27,380 bases of DNA from Oscillospiraceae bacterium (GCA_017399325.1 JAFQDY010000138.1:1-27380), one strand, 5' to 3'; positions 7,412-15,936 are shown, numbered from the stretch's first letter. Notes: generated from the letters alone by a model not told the origin. Made by a program: numbers and translations.

Positions 7412-7441
7412 TATACTAAAGGCAATATACCATTTGGAGAG
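7412..7441 (+). promoter_or_regulatory. Putative promoter -10 and ribosome site of the U32 gene
   Basis: TATACT at 7412-7417 is a good -10 box in an AT-rich stretch; 17 bases upstream only a weak -35 (TAGAAG) is seen. TTGGAGAGAG ends a few bases before the ATG at 7450. This promoter is divergent from the hrcA promoter. Confidence 0.55.
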
Positions 7442-7449
7442 AGAAAATT

Positions 7450-9528
7450 ATGTTGGAACTTTTGGCACCTGCCGGGTCAATGGAGGCCCTGCGGGCAGCG
7501 GTACAAAACGGCGCCAACGCGGTGTATCTGGGCTGCGGCCCTTTTAACGCCCGGCAAAGCGCAAAGAACTTCACCCCCCAAACCTTAATTGAGGCGGTGA
7601 AATACTGTCATATTCGCGGTGTGGCTGTTCATCTGACATTGAACACTTTGGTTTCCGATAAGGAGACCCCGGAAGCCACGGCGCTGATCCGCCATGCCGC
7701 CACCGCCGGTGTGGATGCCTTTATCGTGCAGGATCTGGGAATCATTTCCCTTTGCAGACAGATCGCCCCCAACATTTCCCTCCACGGTTCTACCCAAATG
7801 ACCGTCCATTCTTTGGCCGGTGTCCAGTTCTGCGCAGGATTGGGTATGTCCCGGGTGGTTTTGAGCCGGGAACTGTCCCGGGAAGAAATTCGCTACATCT
7901 GCCAGAACTCCCCCATTGAAATTGAAGTATTCGGCCACGGCGCCCTTTGTATGTGCTATTCCGGCCAATGCTATCTGTCGGCGGCTATCGGCGGCCGGTC
8001 CGGCAACCGGGGTCGCTGCGCCCAGCCCTGCCGGCAAAGTTACGGCTACGGACGCTGGGAGAATAAATACCCCTTAAGCCTGAAAGACAACTGCACCGTG
8101 CAGTTTGTAAAAGATATGGAAAACATCGGCGTTGCCTCTTTAAAATTGGAAGGCCGTATGAAACGGGCGGAATATGTGGCCGCCGTGACCCAGGTCTACC
8201 GCCACGCCATTGACACGGGACGCGTTACCCCCGAAATGATGGCCCAACTGGAGACCGCCTTCAACCGCCAGGGTTTTACCGACTATTATACCGGCAAGAC
8301 CGGCTCTCATATGTTCGGCATCCGGGAGGACGACACCGCCAATGAGCGCTGGTGCAAGCAGATGCGCCAAAGTTACGAAACTGCGGAAAACCCCCTGGTG
8401 AACATCGAATTCCAAGCCATTATCCACCCGGAGCAGACCCTTTTGCGGGTCTTGGACGGCGACGGACATATCTGCACAGTCACAGGTCCTGCGGCAGAAG
8501 TTGCCCGCACCACAGTATTGACCCACGACGATCTGGAAGCAAGGCTTTCCAAAACCGGCGGTACACCTTACCGCTGCGTCCGGGTCCAATCGGACATCAC
8601 ACCGGGTCTGACTTTATCTGCCGCGGCCATCAACGCATTGCGGCGGGACGCTTTGAACAAACTGACCGTTCTGCGGGCAAGACGGGAAACCCCTGTGCTG
8701 GGTCGCGCTGACAAAACACCGCACTACAGCGGTTTGCGGGCCCGTCCGGACTTTACCGTCCAGGTAACCACCCGGGAACAGATCACCAAAAAACTGCTGG
8801 ATTTCAAGCCGGCGGTTCTGTATGTACCCCTGCACATTCTGTGCGAAGACGCCGCATTTACCCAAGCCCTTGTGACCCAGGTGAATGTGTGCGCGGTTCT
8901 ACCCAGAGTCGCCACCGACCGGGATATGCCCCAACTGCGGCAGGATATGCTGAATGTGAAGGCATTGGGCGTACGGGAAGTCCTTGTGGGCAATGTAGGC
9001 CTGATTTTACCTGCCCGGGAATGCGGTCTTAAGGCAAGGGGCGACTTCGGGCTGAATCTGTACAATTCCGGTTCGGTCAACTGCGCAAGAGATTTGCAGT
9101 TGCGGTCTGCCTGCTTGAGTTTTGAAATGACTCTGCCCCAGATCCGGGACGTGAGCAAAGCCGTTCCCTGCGAATTGCTGGCCTACGGACGGCTGCCGCT
9201 GATGATCACAGAAAACTGCCTGATCCAAGGCAGGACCGGTCAATGCACCTGCCGGACCGGCGCCACCAAATTAACTGACAAGACCGGCGCGGAATTCCCG
9301 GTGATGAAAGACGGAAATACCTGCCGGAGCGTACTGCTCAACGGCAAGAAACTCTACTGGCTGGACCGGCAGGAAGACCTGTCCCGTCTGGGTCTGTGGG
9401 CAACCCGTCTGCTGTTTACCACAGAAAACCCCGGCGAGGTGGACCGGATCCTCACCGCCTGCCGCAACCCCATACCCTTTGACCCGGGCGCCTGCACACG
9501 GGGTCTGTACTTACGGGGTGTGGAATAA
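7450..9528 (+). CDS. U32 family protein (RlhA/TrhP-type RNA hydroxylase candidate)
   Basis: A 692-residue cytosolic protein of the U32 'peptidase/collagenase' family with the extra C-terminal region of the larger members. It starts with the family's LLAPAGSMEALRAAVQNGANAVYLG. The U32 signature is at residues 159-177 (EVFGHGALCMCYSGQCYLS). C167, C174, C190 and C194 have the spacing of the cysteines expected to hold an iron-sulfur cluster. Characterised relatives of this kind hydroxylate RNA: E. coli RlhA acts on 23S rRNA C2501, and TrhP on tRNA wobble uridine. Length and domain extension favour the RlhA-like group, but the substrate cannot be fixed from sequence. It is first in a run with maf-mreC-mreD-PBP2 (23 bases before maf), all on the plus strand. 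Confidence 0.85.
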   Translation: MLELLAPAGSMEALRAAVQNGANAVYLGCGPFNARQSAKNFTPQTLIEAVKYCHIRGVAVHLTLNTLVSDKETPEATALIRHAATAGVDAFIVQDLGIISLCRQIAPNISLHGSTQMTVHSLAGVQFCAGLGMSRVVLSRELSREEIRYICQNSPIEIEVFGHGALCMCYSGQCYLSAAIGGRSGNRGRCAQPCRQSYGYGRWENKYPLSLKDNCTVQFVKDMENIGVASLKLEGRMKRAEYVAAVTQVYRHAIDTGRVTPEMMAQLETAFNRQGFTDYYTGKTGSHMFGIREDDTANERWCKQMRQSYETAENPLVNIEFQAIIHPEQTLLRVLDGDGHICTVTGPAAEVARTTVLTHDDLEARLSKTGGTPYRCVRVQSDITPGLTLSAAAINALRRDALNKLTVLRARRETPVLGRADKTPHYSGLRARPDFTVQVTTREQITKKLLDFKPAVLYVPLHILCEDAAFTQALVTQVNVCAVLPRVATDRDMPQLRQDMLNVKALGVREVLVGNVGLILPARECGLKARGDFGLNLYNSGSVNCARDLQLRSACLSFEMTLPQIRDVSKAVPCELLAYGRLPLMITENCLIQGRTGQCTCRTGATKLTDKTGAEFPVMKDGNTCRSVLLNGKKLYWLDRQEDLSRLGLWATRLLFTTENPGEVDRILTACRNPIPFDPGACTRGLYLRGVE

Positions 9529-9551
9529 ACTTACTTTTTAAGGAAACCGTT

Positions 9552-10127
9552 ATGCAACTGATTCTCGCATCTCAATCTCCCCGACGGAAAGAACTGTTGG
9601 GTCTTCTGCGCCTGCCGTTCCGGATCCGGGTAGCGGACATTGACGAGTCTATGGACTCTGCAAAATCCCCATATGACGAAGTGGCCCGCATTGCCAAACG
9701 GAAAGCCGAAGCCATCATCCGGGAATCCGACGATGTGGTGATCGCTGCCGATACCATCGTGGTGTGCGAAGGTGAAGTTCTGGGCAAACCTGCAGACGCG
9801 TCAGACGCTTACCGGATGCTCCGCTTGCTTTCCGGCAAGTCCCATCAGGTGATGACCGGCCTGTGCGTCCTGCAAGGTGAGCAGATCTGCGTTTGCACCG
9901 AAGTGACGGATATTTACTTTCGGGAATTGACCGATGAAGAAATTTATGCCTATATTCGCACCGGCGAACCGATGGACAAAGCCGGCGCGTACGGAATCCA
10001 GGGGGGCGCCGCCCTGTTTGCAGAGAAAATTTCCGGCGATTATTATAATGTTGTGGGTCTGCCGGTGTGCAGGCTGGGACAGATCTTACGCCGGATCGCC
10101 CCGGAATGGATGGAGGAAAACCTATGA
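9552..10127 (+). CDS. maf: Maf-family nucleoside triphosphate pyrophosphatase
   Basis: A 191-residue Maf protein of normal length. The family hydrolyses dTTP, UTP or modified nucleotides to the monophosphate and has been linked to septum inhibition in Bacillus subtilis. The N-terminal nucleotide-binding motif ASQSPRRKELL is at residues 6-16; the VVIAADTIV block with the catalytic aspartate and the later DKAGAYGIQG block are intact. It directly precedes mreC with a 4-base ATGA overlap, the same neighbourhood as in B. subtilis (maf-radC-mreBCD), which supports the name. The ribosome site (TAAGGA, 8 bases before ATG) is modest. Confidence 0.94.
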   Translation: MQLILASQSPRRKELLGLLRLPFRIRVADIDESMDSAKSPYDEVARIAKRKAEAIIRESDDVVIAADTIVVCEGEVLGKPADASDAYRMLRLLSGKSHQVMTGLCVLQGEQICVCTEVTDIYFRELTDEEIYAYIRTGEPMDKAGAYGIQGGAALFAEKISGDYYNVVGLPVCRLGQILRRIAPEWMEENL

Positions 10128-10954
10128 GACACTTTTTTACAACCCGTATGCGGATCGTCATGGTGGTTGCGCTGGTCTTGGCCATCGCCCTTGCGGTCAT
10201 CAGTTCGCTGACCGGATCGAAATTTCCCCAGACGGTGGTGCAGGGTATTTTAGCCCCTGCCCGGGCCGGTGTCAGCAAACTGGCTGAAGGCTCTCAGCAA
10301 CTGTATAACTATATTTTTAAGTATGAGGCATTGTTGGAGGAAAACAAAGAACTCAAAGCCCAACTGGCCGCCATCGAAGACCAGGCAAGAGATGCCTACG
10401 CCATCAAGCAGGAAAACGAACGCCTGCGGGCAACTTTGAACCTTGTGGAAACAAACGAAGACTACAAACTGGTTGACGCCTATATCATCGCCACCAGTTC
10501 CGTGGATTGGAGCAACACCTTCACCATCAACCGGGGCACCAATGTGGGCATTGAAGCCGGTATGTGCGCCATCACCGCATACGGCGAACTGGTGGGCCTG
10601 GTCAGCGAAGTGGGCGTGAATTACGCAGTGGTCAAATCCGTGCTGGACTCCTCATTGGAGATCAGCGCCACCATCGCCGCATCCGGCCACAGCGGTATGG
10701 TGCAGGGCGGTTACGCCTCGGGCTTGAGCGGCCTTTTGCGTATGAACTACCTGCCCTCTTCCGCGGTTATCCGCAACCGGGACCAAGTGGTTACCACCGG
10801 TTCTACCGTCTACCCCCGAAATCTGATCTTGGGTCAGGTGGTGGACGCAGGCTTTGACGACACCGGCGTTGCCAAATACGCCCTTGTTGAGCCTGCCGCC
10901 GATGTGCGCAGTTTGGAACAGGTGTTCATCGTCACCGAATATAACGCCGGGTGA
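10124..10954 (+). CDS. mreC: Rod shape-determining protein MreC
   Basis: A 276-residue bitopic membrane protein. It has a short cytosolic N-terminus, one membrane segment around residues 10-29, then an extracytoplasmic coiled coil (about 60-105, including YEALLEENKELKAQLAAIEDQ), and the paired beta-barrel domains typical of MreC. It belongs to the elongasome and links cytoskeletal MreB to PBP2 in side-wall synthesis. The start is the ATG at 10124 that overlaps maf's stop (ATGA), preceded by TGGAGGAAA; upstream in-frame codons lie inside maf. No mreB is present beside it, unlike many Firmicutes. Confidence 0.95.
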   Translation: MRHFFTTRMRIVMVVALVLAIALAVISSLTGSKFPQTVVQGILAPARAGVSKLAEGSQQLYNYIFKYEALLEENKELKAQLAAIEDQARDAYAIKQENERLRATLNLVETNEDYKLVDAYIIATSSVDWSNTFTINRGTNVGIEAGMCAITAYGELVGLVSEVGVNYAVVKSVLDSSLEISATIAASGHSGMVQGGYASGLSGLLRMNYLPSSAVIRNRDQVVTTGSTVYPRNLILGQVVDAGFDDTGVAKYALVEPAADVRSLEQVFIVTEYNAG

Positions 10955-10959
10955 TCGCT

Positions 10960-11538
10960 ATGGCAAAGAAGTATGATTTTCGTCCGGATAAATCCCGGAA
11001 TACCCTGCTCAGCCACCTGATCCTCACCCCCTTGCAACGGAAAAATGTGCTGAAATGGGGTCTTTACGCCCTGTGTCTGGTCATTATTTCGGTGGTGCAG
11101 GATGTGCTTCTGTGCCGGGTGCGCATTTTTGGGGCCACCACAGAACTGGTGCCCTGCGCGATTTTTCTGATCTGTATCCTGGAAGGGGCGCAAAACAGTT
11201 GCATCTTTGCGCTGATCGCCAGCCTTCTGTACCTGTTTTCCGGTACTGCGCCCGGGCCTTACTCTATGGTGGCCATCACCTTTTTGAGCATCGGCGTTTG
11301 CGTGCTGCGGCAGGTGTTTTTGCAGGCCAGTTTTCCTGCGGCTATGCTGTGCGTTGGCGGAGCAATGCTGGTGTATGTGCTGGTAAACTTTTTCTTCGGC
11401 CTGTTTTTGGGTCTGACGCTGTTTGCCAGATTCCACGGCTTTTTGATCACCGCCGTTCTGTCACTGCTGATCACGCCGGTTTTCTATCCCCTGTTTAAGT
11501 CCATCTGTGCCATTGGAGGGCAATCATGGAAGGCATAA
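10960..11538 (+). CDS. mreD: Rod shape-determining protein MreD
   Basis: A 192-residue integral membrane protein with about five hydrophobic segments after a basic cytosolic N-terminus of about 30 residues. The family is poorly conserved; the call rests on size, topology (for example LVYVLVNFFFGLFLGLTLF) and its place between mreC and PBP2. It works with MreC in cell elongation. The ATG at 10960 is chosen; a GTG at 10951 overlapping the mreC stop is a real alternative (195 residues), as no strong ribosome site separates them. Its end overlaps the PBP2 start by 13 bases, suggesting coupled translation. Confidence 0.88.
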   Translation: MAKKYDFRPDKSRNTLLSHLILTPLQRKNVLKWGLYALCLVIISVVQDVLLCRVRIFGATTELVPCAIFLICILEGAQNSCIFALIASLLYLFSGTAPGPYSMVAITFLSIGVCVLRQVFLQASFPAAMLCVGGAMLVYVLVNFFFGLFLGLTLFARFHGFLITAVLSLLITPVFYPLFKSICAIGGQSWKA

Positions 11539-13607
11539 AAAAGCACCGTATCACAATTTCGATCATCGCTCTTGTGGTTCTGCTGGGCATTTTTACGCTG
11601 CGGCTTTATGACCTGCAGATCATCAGAACCGGCGGCAAGACCAACAATCAGAACACATTCTCCACCCTCACCCGTGTGAAGGCGGCCCGTGGCGACATTC
11701 TGGACAGAAACGGCAACCTGATGGTAGGCAACCGGGCCAGTTATGACCTGATCATCAACCACTATGTGCTGCTCAACACCAGCGGCACCAACCAGAACCT
11801 GCTGCGGCTGGTCAAGCGCTGCGAAGAAGCCGGCATCACCTACACCGAGCATTTCCCCATCTCTCAGGAGCGCCCGTTCACTTACACTTTGGACCAGTAC
11901 AATGCCACATGGCAGGGTTATTTCCAGGAAGTGTTAAGTTACCTTGGCGGCTTGGATTCGGACATCACCGCGCCTCTTTTGGTGGATAAACTCCGGGACA
12001 TCTATGACATTCCCGCCGAATGGACCGACGACGAGGCCCGGAAAGTCATCGGCCTTCTCTACGAAATGACGCTCCGTAAGGCGGTCAAGGAACTGGCCAC
12101 CTATGTGTTTATGGTAGACGCCAGCGATGAGGATCTGTCCGCCATCGTAGAATTGAATATCCCCGGTATGAAGGTCGAGGCCTCTACCGTTCGGGAATGC
12201 GCCGCGCCCTATGCCGCCCATATTTTGGGTTATGTGGGCCCTATGAGCGCAGAACAATGGGAATACTACAAGACGATCCCCGGCTATGAAATGGACGCAG
12301 AAGTGGGTCAGGACGGCCTGGAAGCCGTCTATGAAGAATACCTCCACGGTGTGGACGGCTGGCGTCGGGACACCGTTACGGCAGACGGCACTCTGGTGTC
12401 CTCTGTCTATACCCAGGAACCGAAAGCCGGCTCCAATGTGGAAGTTTCCATCGACCTGAACCTGCAAATGGCCGGCGAAGACCGCTTGGCACAAGTCATT
12501 GAAGACCTGCGGGCCCAGCAGCCGGACGAAAACGGCAAGGAAAAAGACGGCCATGACGCCGAAGGCGGCGCTTTTGCGGCCATCGATGTGAAGACCGGAC
12601 AAGTCCTTGCCTGCGGCAGTTACCCCACCTACGACCTGAGAACATTCTTTGAAGATTACGATGAATTGCTGGAGCAGGACTATGACCCCCTGTTTAACCG
12701 GGCGCTGCTGGCCACCTATCCACCCGGTTCTACCTATAAGATGAGTATGGTGGTGGCGGCCATGGAATCCAATATGATCGACAGCAGCACCATCATTCGG
12801 GATAAAGGTAAATTCGAGATCGGTAATATGACCGTTTTCTGTCTGCAGTACTCCGAATACGGCGATACCCACGGCGCAGTCAATGCGGCCCAGGCCCTGC
12901 AGATGTCCTGTAACTACTTCTTCTACGACTTGGGCAGCCGAATTTCCCTGAAGGCTATGGACGAAACCGCCAAGGGCTTCGGCTTGGGTGAAGAGACCGG
13001 CGTGGAACTGCCCGAATATATCGGCCACCGTGCCAATGCGGAAACAAAAGCGGAACTCTACACCGGCGACAACGCCCAGTGGTACACAGGTGACCAGGTG
13101 CTGGCCGCCATCGGTCAGTCGGAAAACCGCTTTACCCCCATGCAACTTTGCGTGTACACCGCCACTTTGGCCAATAAGGGCGACCGCTACAAGGCCACCT
13201 TTATGAACCGGGTGGTGTCCTCGGACTACCGGGAATTGCTTTTGGAGAGCAAGAGCCAACTGGTCAGCCATATGGACATCTCCGAAGAGACCTACAACAC
13301 CTACTCCCACGGTATGTATCTGGTTACCAGCACCGTTGCCGGTACGGCAGACACCACCTTTATGGGTTATCCCATCAAAGTCGCCGGTAAGACCGGCACT
13401 GCGGAAACCGGTATCGACGGCACTTCTGACAACGGCGCGTTCGTGTGCTACGCCCCCTTGGAAGACCCCCAGATCGCCATCGCGGTCTATGTAGAAAAGG
13501 CCGGCCACGGCGGCTCTGTTGCATCCGTTGCACGGAGTATTCTGGATGTGTACTTCGATGTAGGCGAAGTGGGCGATGTGAACTCCTTCGAAAACCAGGT
13601 AAGTTAA
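11526..13607 (+). CDS. mrdA: Penicillin-binding protein 2 (class B transpeptidase)
   Basis: A 693-residue class B PBP of the MrdA/PbpA type. It crosslinks peptidoglycan during elongation as partner of RodA and MreCD. A membrane anchor lies at about residues 9-27. The dimerisation/pedestal domain opens with VKAARGDILDRNGNLM. The transpeptidase domain has all three active-site motifs: S402-T-Y-K405 with the nucleophile serine, S461-C-N463, and K622-T-G624. The region between the pedestal and catalytic domains includes an acidic insertion (residues about 333-355). The gene ends the maf-mreC-mreD operon and is followed by a hairpin terminator. It could equally be called pbpA or pbp2. Confidence 0.95.
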   Translation: MEGIKKHRITISIIALVVLLGIFTLRLYDLQIIRTGGKTNNQNTFSTLTRVKAARGDILDRNGNLMVGNRASYDLIINHYVLLNTSGTNQNLLRLVKRCEEAGITYTEHFPISQERPFTYTLDQYNATWQGYFQEVLSYLGGLDSDITAPLLVDKLRDIYDIPAEWTDDEARKVIGLLYEMTLRKAVKELATYVFMVDASDEDLSAIVELNIPGMKVEASTVRECAAPYAAHILGYVGPMSAEQWEYYKTIPGYEMDAEVGQDGLEAVYEEYLHGVDGWRRDTVTADGTLVSSVYTQEPKAGSNVEVSIDLNLQMAGEDRLAQVIEDLRAQQPDENGKEKDGHDAEGGAFAAIDVKTGQVLACGSYPTYDLRTFFEDYDELLEQDYDPLFNRALLATYPPGSTYKMSMVVAAMESNMIDSSTIIRDKGKFEIGNMTVFCLQYSEYGDTHGAVNAAQALQMSCNYFFYDLGSRISLKAMDETAKGFGLGEETGVELPEYIGHRANAETKAELYTGDNAQWYTGDQVLAAIGQSENRFTPMQLCVYTATLANKGDRYKATFMNRVVSSDYRELLLESKSQLVSHMDISEETYNTYSHGMYLVTSTVAGTADTTFMGYPIKVAGKTGTAETGIDGTSDNGAFVCYAPLEDPQIAIAVYVEKAGHGGSVASVARSILDVYFDVGEVGDVNSFENQVS

Positions 13608-13610
13608 AAT

Positions 13611-13644
13611 AAACTGCCCTCTTGCCTAAAAGGGGGCAGTTTTA
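13611..13644 (+). terminator. Terminator after PBP2
   Basis: A 12-bp stem with one G-T pair (13611-13622 with 13631-13642) and an 8-base loop; the right arm runs into TTTT. It begins 3 bases after the stop. Confidence 0.8.
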
Positions 13645-13707
13645 TGTAGGGACTGGTGTCCTCAATAGCCCGTTTGATACGGACCGTCCGGGAGGCCGGT
13701 CCCTACA
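13645..13707. repeat. Repeat family II, complete unit 1
   Basis: A 63-base unit bounded by inverted ends TGTAGGGAC and GTCCCTACA, with an internal inverted stretch (GGACCGTCC). It adjoins the PBP2 terminator; two further family II units follow before 13840. Confidence 0.8.
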
Positions 13708-13732
13708 ATGCATATGGTAGGTCTCGTAAGAA

Positions 13733-13787
13733 TTGTAGGGGGCGGCGCCTTCGACGCCCCGCGGGCGACCGATGGTCGCCCCTACAA
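13733..13787. repeat. Repeat family II, complete unit 2
   Basis: A 55-base unit with inverted ends TTGTAGGGG and CCCCTACAA. The interior has GGCGCC-TTCGA-CGCCCCG and GCGACC-GAT-GGTCGC, so two small hairpins sit within the terminal inverted repeats. Confidence 0.85.
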
Positions 13788-13811
13788 GGCAATTAAAAGG
13801 TATCATTAAAT

Positions 13812-13838
13812 TTGTAGGGGCGAGCATTGCTCGTCCGC
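13812..13838. repeat. Repeat family II, one-ended unit
   Basis: TTGTAGGGGCGAGCA then TTGCTCGTCCGC: the left end plus one hairpin (CGAGCA/TGCTCG) without the right-hand end. It abuts the terminator of the DUF2284 operon. Confidence 0.7.
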
Positions 13839-13880
13839 AAAAAAACCGCCCCGAAACGGTCGTTACGGGGCGGTTTCTCT
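13838..13880 (-). terminator. Terminator of the phosphatase-DUF2284 operon
   Basis: A perfect 11-bp stem (13843-13853 with 13866-13876, AAACCGCCCCG/CGGGGCGGTTT) with an A-run on its left, which is a U-tract for minus-strand transcripts. The right side is also T-rich, so it may work both ways. Confidence 0.9.
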
Positions 13881-13881
13881 T

Positions 13882-14418
13882 TTAATTAAAGAATAGCAGA
13901 GAATACCAAGTCACCACATTCTCGCCGTACTGAAATTCCAATCCGTTCTCTTCCAGTGTGGGGATCAGGTTAATGCCGTGGCTTTCCACGCAAGGGTGCA
14001 TCCTGTCGGGATGGCGGCAGGGTTTCCCCTCTAAATAGGCGCAATTTTCGCAAATGGCGCAGGCCTCGGTGGACAGCACATAGGGCTCCACCCCCTGCTC
14101 CCGGAAAAATTCCCGCACCGTGTTGGTAATTTCTTCGTGGGCAGGTCGGGTGGACAGGGTCTCGTCAATGTCCGCAATATCCCGCACCTCGGCGATGGTA
14201 CCGATCATCAGGCAATTATCGTAGCCTGTGCAGATCTCTTTACACCGATCCACTTCCCCCACACCCGGCGGGCAGGCCCATGTCTTGCCGTACATAGGAC
14301 ATTCAGTAGAGCAAATATAGCGGATCCTGCCGGAAAATTCCAATGTTTTCGGGTCGATGTAGCCGTAAAAATACAGGGGCAGTTCTGCCAGTTTTTCTTC
14401 CAAATATGCCTTGTCCAT
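13882..14418 (-). CDS. DUF2284 cysteine-rich putative metal-binding protein
   Basis: A 178-residue cytosolic protein of the DUF2284 family, annotated elsewhere only as predicted metal-binding. Eleven cysteines are visible: C36, C40, C49, C59, C63, C69, C120, C123, C126, C134 and C143. They include the diagnostic CPMYGKTWACPPG segment and the ferredoxin-like group CAICENC. An iron-sulfur or other metal site is likely by inference; the function is unknown. The start is the ATG at 14418, which shares one base with the phosphatase stop (TGATG) and has AAGGAG 9 bases upstream; an in-frame longer reading would lie inside the phosphatase gene. The coupling suggests the two proteins are made together. 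Confidence 0.85.
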   Translation of the reverse strand: MDKAYLEEKLAELPLYFYGYIDPKTLEFSGRIRYICSTECPMYGKTWACPPGVGEVDRCKEICTGYDNCLMIGTIAEVRDIADIDETLSTRPAHEEITNTVREFFREQGVEPYVLSTEACAICENCAYLEGKPCRHPDRMHPCVESHGINLIPTLEENGLEFQYGENVVTWYSLLFFN

Positions 14419-14846
14419 CAGCCTAACTCCTTCAGAATTCTCTCGCAACCTTCGCAAACATCGGCCCAGGTCTGACCGAAATTGCCGCAATAATAGGGGT
14501 CAGCCACATCCCGGTTCAAAAAGGGTCGAAAGCCGTCAAAATCCGGGAACATCCGCACCAGTCTGTGGCGATTGTTGCTGTCCATATAATAAATGTAGTC
14601 AAAATTTTCCAAGTCCTCCTGTGTAATCTGACGGGCGGTTTTTCCGTCGCAGGAAATGCCGTGGCTGGCCATCTCCCGTCTTGCCGGGGGATACACGGGA
14701 TTTCCCAACTCCTCCCGGCTTGCCGCCGCCGATTCAATGTGGAATTTGTGGGACACCCCCGCCTTGGCCGCCATATCTTTCAAAACAAACTCCGCCATAG
14801 GACTGCGGCAAATATTCCCGTGGCAGACGAATAGTATTTTTATCAT
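14418..14846 (-). CDS. Low-molecular-weight protein-tyrosine phosphatase
   Basis: A 142-residue cytosolic phosphatase of the LMW-PTP/arsenate reductase fold. The P-loop C8-x5-R14-S (VCHGNICRS) lies at the N-terminus; the general acid aspartate is D117 in DPYY, as in true tyrosine phosphatases rather than arsenate reductases. The substrate is unknown. ATG with GCGAGGA about 6 bases upstream. It is the first gene of a two-gene operon behind a good minus-strand promoter; DUF2284 follows with a 1-base overlap. Confidence 0.94.
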   Translation of the reverse strand: MIKILFVCHGNICRSPMAEFVLKDMAAKAGVSHKFHIESAAASREELGNPVYPPARREMASHGISCDGKTARQITQEDLENFDYIYYMDSNNRHRLVRMFPDFDGFRPFLNRDVADPYYCGNFGQTWADVCEGCERILKELG

Positions 14847-14870
14847 ACAAAATCCTCGCTTTCGCCCCGT

Positions 14871-14899
14871 ATTATACCACGAAGACAGACGAATTGCAA
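14871..14899 (-). promoter_or_regulatory. Promoter of the phosphatase-DUF2284 operon
   Basis: Minus strand: -35 TTGCAA (14899-14894), 17-base spacer, -10 TATAAT (14876-14871). The -10 ends 25 bases before the start codon. Confidence 0.85.
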
Positions 14900-14907
14900 C
14901 GGATAAT

Positions 14908-15047
14908 GGCCCCCTTGCCTAAAGGGGGCTGGCAAAACCGCAGGTTTTGACTGGGGGATATATCCCTCCACCGCTTGCGCGGTCCCCCTCCCTCTAGGCG
15001 AGGGAGGCATATCCCGCCGGCAAGCGTTACGCCACGCCATAGAAGCC
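14908..15047. repeat. Structured repeat family I, copy 3 (upstream of the XRE gene)
   Basis: Hairpins: I 14910-14916 with 14922-14928 (CCCCCTT/AAGGGGG). II 14933-14939 with 14943-14949 (CAAAACC-GCA-GGTTTTG). III 14970-14974 with 14979-14983 (ACCGC-TTGC-GCGGT). IV 14987-14994 with 15000-15007 (CCTCCCTC/GAGGGAGG). Between II and III sits CTGGGGGATATATCCC. A further 40 bases, to ATAGAAGCC, are shared with copy 4. The rest of the 14847-15215 gap holds promoters only. Confidence 0.88.
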
Positions 15048-15163
15048 GAAAAACTCTACTTCTATTGTAGTCAAAAACCATGATTCGGACGGGCGGCCAT
15101 ATAGGGGGCGGCATAGTTGGATTTTTACAACCATCAAGTTATGTAATATTCTTGCATATATGA

Positions 15164-15169
15164 TATAAT
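15164..15169 (+). promoter_or_regulatory. -10 box of the XRE regulator gene
   Basis: A perfect TATAAT in AT-rich DNA; no convincing -35 hexamer at 16-18 bases. Transcription would start near 15176, which excludes an in-frame ATG at 15168 as the gene's start. Confidence 0.65.
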
Positions 15170-15215
15170 GATTATGCTGCAGCAGATACTTACGAAAGAT
15201 AACGGAGGAACAGTT

Positions 15216-15887
15216 ATGCTTATTTGTCTGGGGGAAAACATTAGGAGTTTACGCATAGCAAACGGAATCACGCAAGAGCAACTCGGATATGAAATGGGTG
15301 TATCGGCTCAAGCTGTGAGCCGTTGGGAAAATGGTGCTACCTATCCCGACATCACTATGCTTCCTATGATTGCAGATTTCTTTGATGTAACTTTAGACGA
15401 ACTAATGGGACGGGGTCGGGAGCTTGAGGTCAGCGAAAGGGAAGCCTTTTTTGAGAGTATGCGTGAGATGCGCCACCGTGGAGAAGTTGCAAATGTTTTA
15501 GAAGCGTACGACAAGATGTTGCAAAAGCATCCCAACGATGCATTTTTGCTTCACGGGAAAGCGAATGTTCTCTTTTATTCCCGATTCAAAAAGAGCCAAG
15601 ATATGTCTGTTGCAAAAGAAATCATCTCTTTATGCAATAAAATCAATTGTTCCAACCACATCGGTATGCAATGCGGCGCAAATGCGCTGCTGGTGCGGGT
15701 ATATGCAAGAATCGGGCAAGTAGAAGAAGCCAGAAAATTAGCCAACGCCTTGCCCTCTTTTGAGGTTGGCAGGGAACTGCTGATTTTGGAATGCTTGCAG
15801 GGCGCGGAGAAGAACGAGCATTACCGATATTTGATGGAGCGTTTTGAGGGAAAAAGCGAACAATATAAAAAGCGAATCAGCGGGTAA
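15216..15887 (+). CDS. XRE-family transcriptional regulator with helical C-terminal domain
   Basis: A 223-residue cytosolic regulator. Residues about 4-62 form a Cro/C1-type helix-turn-helix (LGENIRSLRIANGITQEQLG, then VSAQAVSRWENGATYPD), the class common in Clostridia. The rest is alpha-helical and resembles TPR-like sensor domains; no ligand can be named. The ATG at 15216 is chosen because GGAGGA lies 7-8 bases before it. Base use is more AT-rich than in the housekeeping genes on both sides, and the gene is framed by two near-identical family I repeats in the same orientation, which suggests acquisition or mobility. A strong terminator follows, so it is a single-gene unit. Confidence 0.88.
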   Translation: MLICLGENIRSLRIANGITQEQLGYEMGVSAQAVSRWENGATYPDITMLPMIADFFDVTLDELMGRGRELEVSEREAFFESMREMRHRGEVANVLEAYDKMLQKHPNDAFLLHGKANVLFYSRFKKSQDMSVAKEIISLCNKINCSNHIGMQCGANALLVRVYARIGQVEEARKLANALPSFEVGRELLILECLQGAEKNEHYRYLMERFEGKSEQYKKRISG

Positions 15888-15901
15888 AAGATATAGCAAA
15901 G

Positions 15902-15936
15902 CAGCCGCCGGCCTGATGGCCGGCGGCTGATATTTT
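15902..15936 (+). terminator. Terminator after the XRE gene
   Basis: A perfect 12-bp stem (15902-15913 with 15918-15929, CAGCCGCCGGCC/GGCCGGCGGCTG) with a TGAT loop, followed by ATATTTTAT. Confidence 0.88.

Noticed and set aside
7450..9528. Secreted collagenase reading of the U32 protein
   Set aside because: There is no signal peptide, and the four-cysteine pattern fits the RNA-hydroxylase members of the family better.
13645..13838. Possible CRISPR-like array behind PBP2
   Set aside because: The repeated parts are inverted ends of mobile-type units with unequal lengths and spacing; there are no uniform direct repeats, spacers or cas genes.
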